From Plectrocnemia conspersa (Eukaryota > Arthropoda > Insecta > Trichoptera > Polycentropodidae), in NCBI GenBank assembly GCA_009617715.1, contig VTFK01000008.1, forward strand, positions 1,736,001 through 1,800,000: a stretch of DNA of 64,000 bases, given 5' to 3'. Numbering within the stretch: position 1 is the first letter of the stretch; each line of letters begins with the position of its first letter. Positions 63,709-64,000 of the stretch are shown here, piece by piece. The position numbers and the translations under genes were made by a program. The notes below the pieces were generated by a model. The model ran no database searches and was not told the origin of the DNA. It saw nothing but the letters and a program-made list of their open reading frames with translations.

Positions 63709-64000
63709 CTAGTATTTATTTTACACGATCAGATTGCTTTCATTTCACCCACTTCCATGGACTGCGGAAATTATCAAAGACAATTCGAATATATTTGCTT
63801 TATTTCTGGATGTCATCATAAATTAGGTAACAAAACAGAAACTGTAAGTTTCAAATATTTTCTCAGAGGATCTATTCATTCAGAACTGCTTATTATAACC
63901 AGATGGTAAAATATATTCGTGTAAAATCCACAAATATCAGAACCAAAATTTAGTTTGTTTGACGCGAATGGGGAAAAAATTAGAAGAGACACACAATACC
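63709..64000. other. Right edge, nothing recognised
   Basis: A 67-codon plus-strand frame (63706..63909) includes Cys and His residues but has no domain I can name. No splice evidence links it to DNAJC8. Confidence 0.4.

Overview
The window is AT-rich animal nuclear DNA from an insect. It has TA and CA microsatellites, small A/T-rich introns with GT...AG borders, and many decayed transposons (jockey-type LINE, mariner, hAT-type MITEs, tRNA-derived SINEs). Short runs matching the insect TTAGG-like 'aacctaacc' motif also occur. Two conserved genes can be recognised with confidence. There are no bacterial-style operons, rRNA genes or CRISPR arrays. The insect order cannot be fixed from the sequence.

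FOXO (minus strand). The first coding exon is 50342..50564 and carries the N-terminal AKT-site motif [12 protein letters not shown]. The second is 36172..36392 and carries the first part of the forkhead domain. They are separated by an intron of about 13.9 kb and join in phase, both at phase 1. The next exon (second half of the forkhead, starting NSIRHNL in the family) was not found in 1..36171, so the gene very probably runs off the left edge and most of the window is FOXO intron. The sequence upstream of exon 1 is strongly CpG-rich and contains a perfect forkhead/DAF-16-type site (GTAAACAA).

DNAJC8 (plus strand). Five exons at 59901..60953 encode most of a DNAJC8/SPF31-like J-domain splicing protein with an HPD motif. 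Exon 4 is one base too long (103 nt between two phase-0 borders), and the extra base sits in an A homopolymer. The last exon(s) were not found. FOXO and DNAJC8 are divergent, about 9.3 kb apart.

Possible unrecognised genes. (i) A plus-strand small gene at 6568..7342 can be assembled from a 145-nt first exon, a 20-nt microexon and a terminal exon whose phases agree. (ii) A plus-strand terminal exon at 43322..43510 is rich in charged residues and Cys, has a good acceptor, and has a phase-compatible exon just upstream. It is nested in FOXO intron 1 on the opposite strand. (iii) A minus-strand 60-codon exon lies at 26894..27073. None matches a family I recognise.

Repeats. A degenerate jockey-clade LINE occupies about 17.2-19.6 kb. 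Mariner fossils lie at 4.7-5.7 kb and 48.2 kb, and an IS630/Tc1/mariner-superfamily transposase tail at 59.2 kb. Three copies of one tRNA-derived SINE family lie at 0.3, 1.8 and 36.9 kb. Two short hAT-type MITEs with 8-bp target duplications lie at 26.3 and 63.3 kb. A composite element of about 1.5 kb (48.5-50.05 kb), with terminal inverted repeats and three diverged internal copies of a unit of about 430 bp, ends within 300 bp of FOXO exon 1. The remaining stretches are A/T-rich and show nothing I can name.
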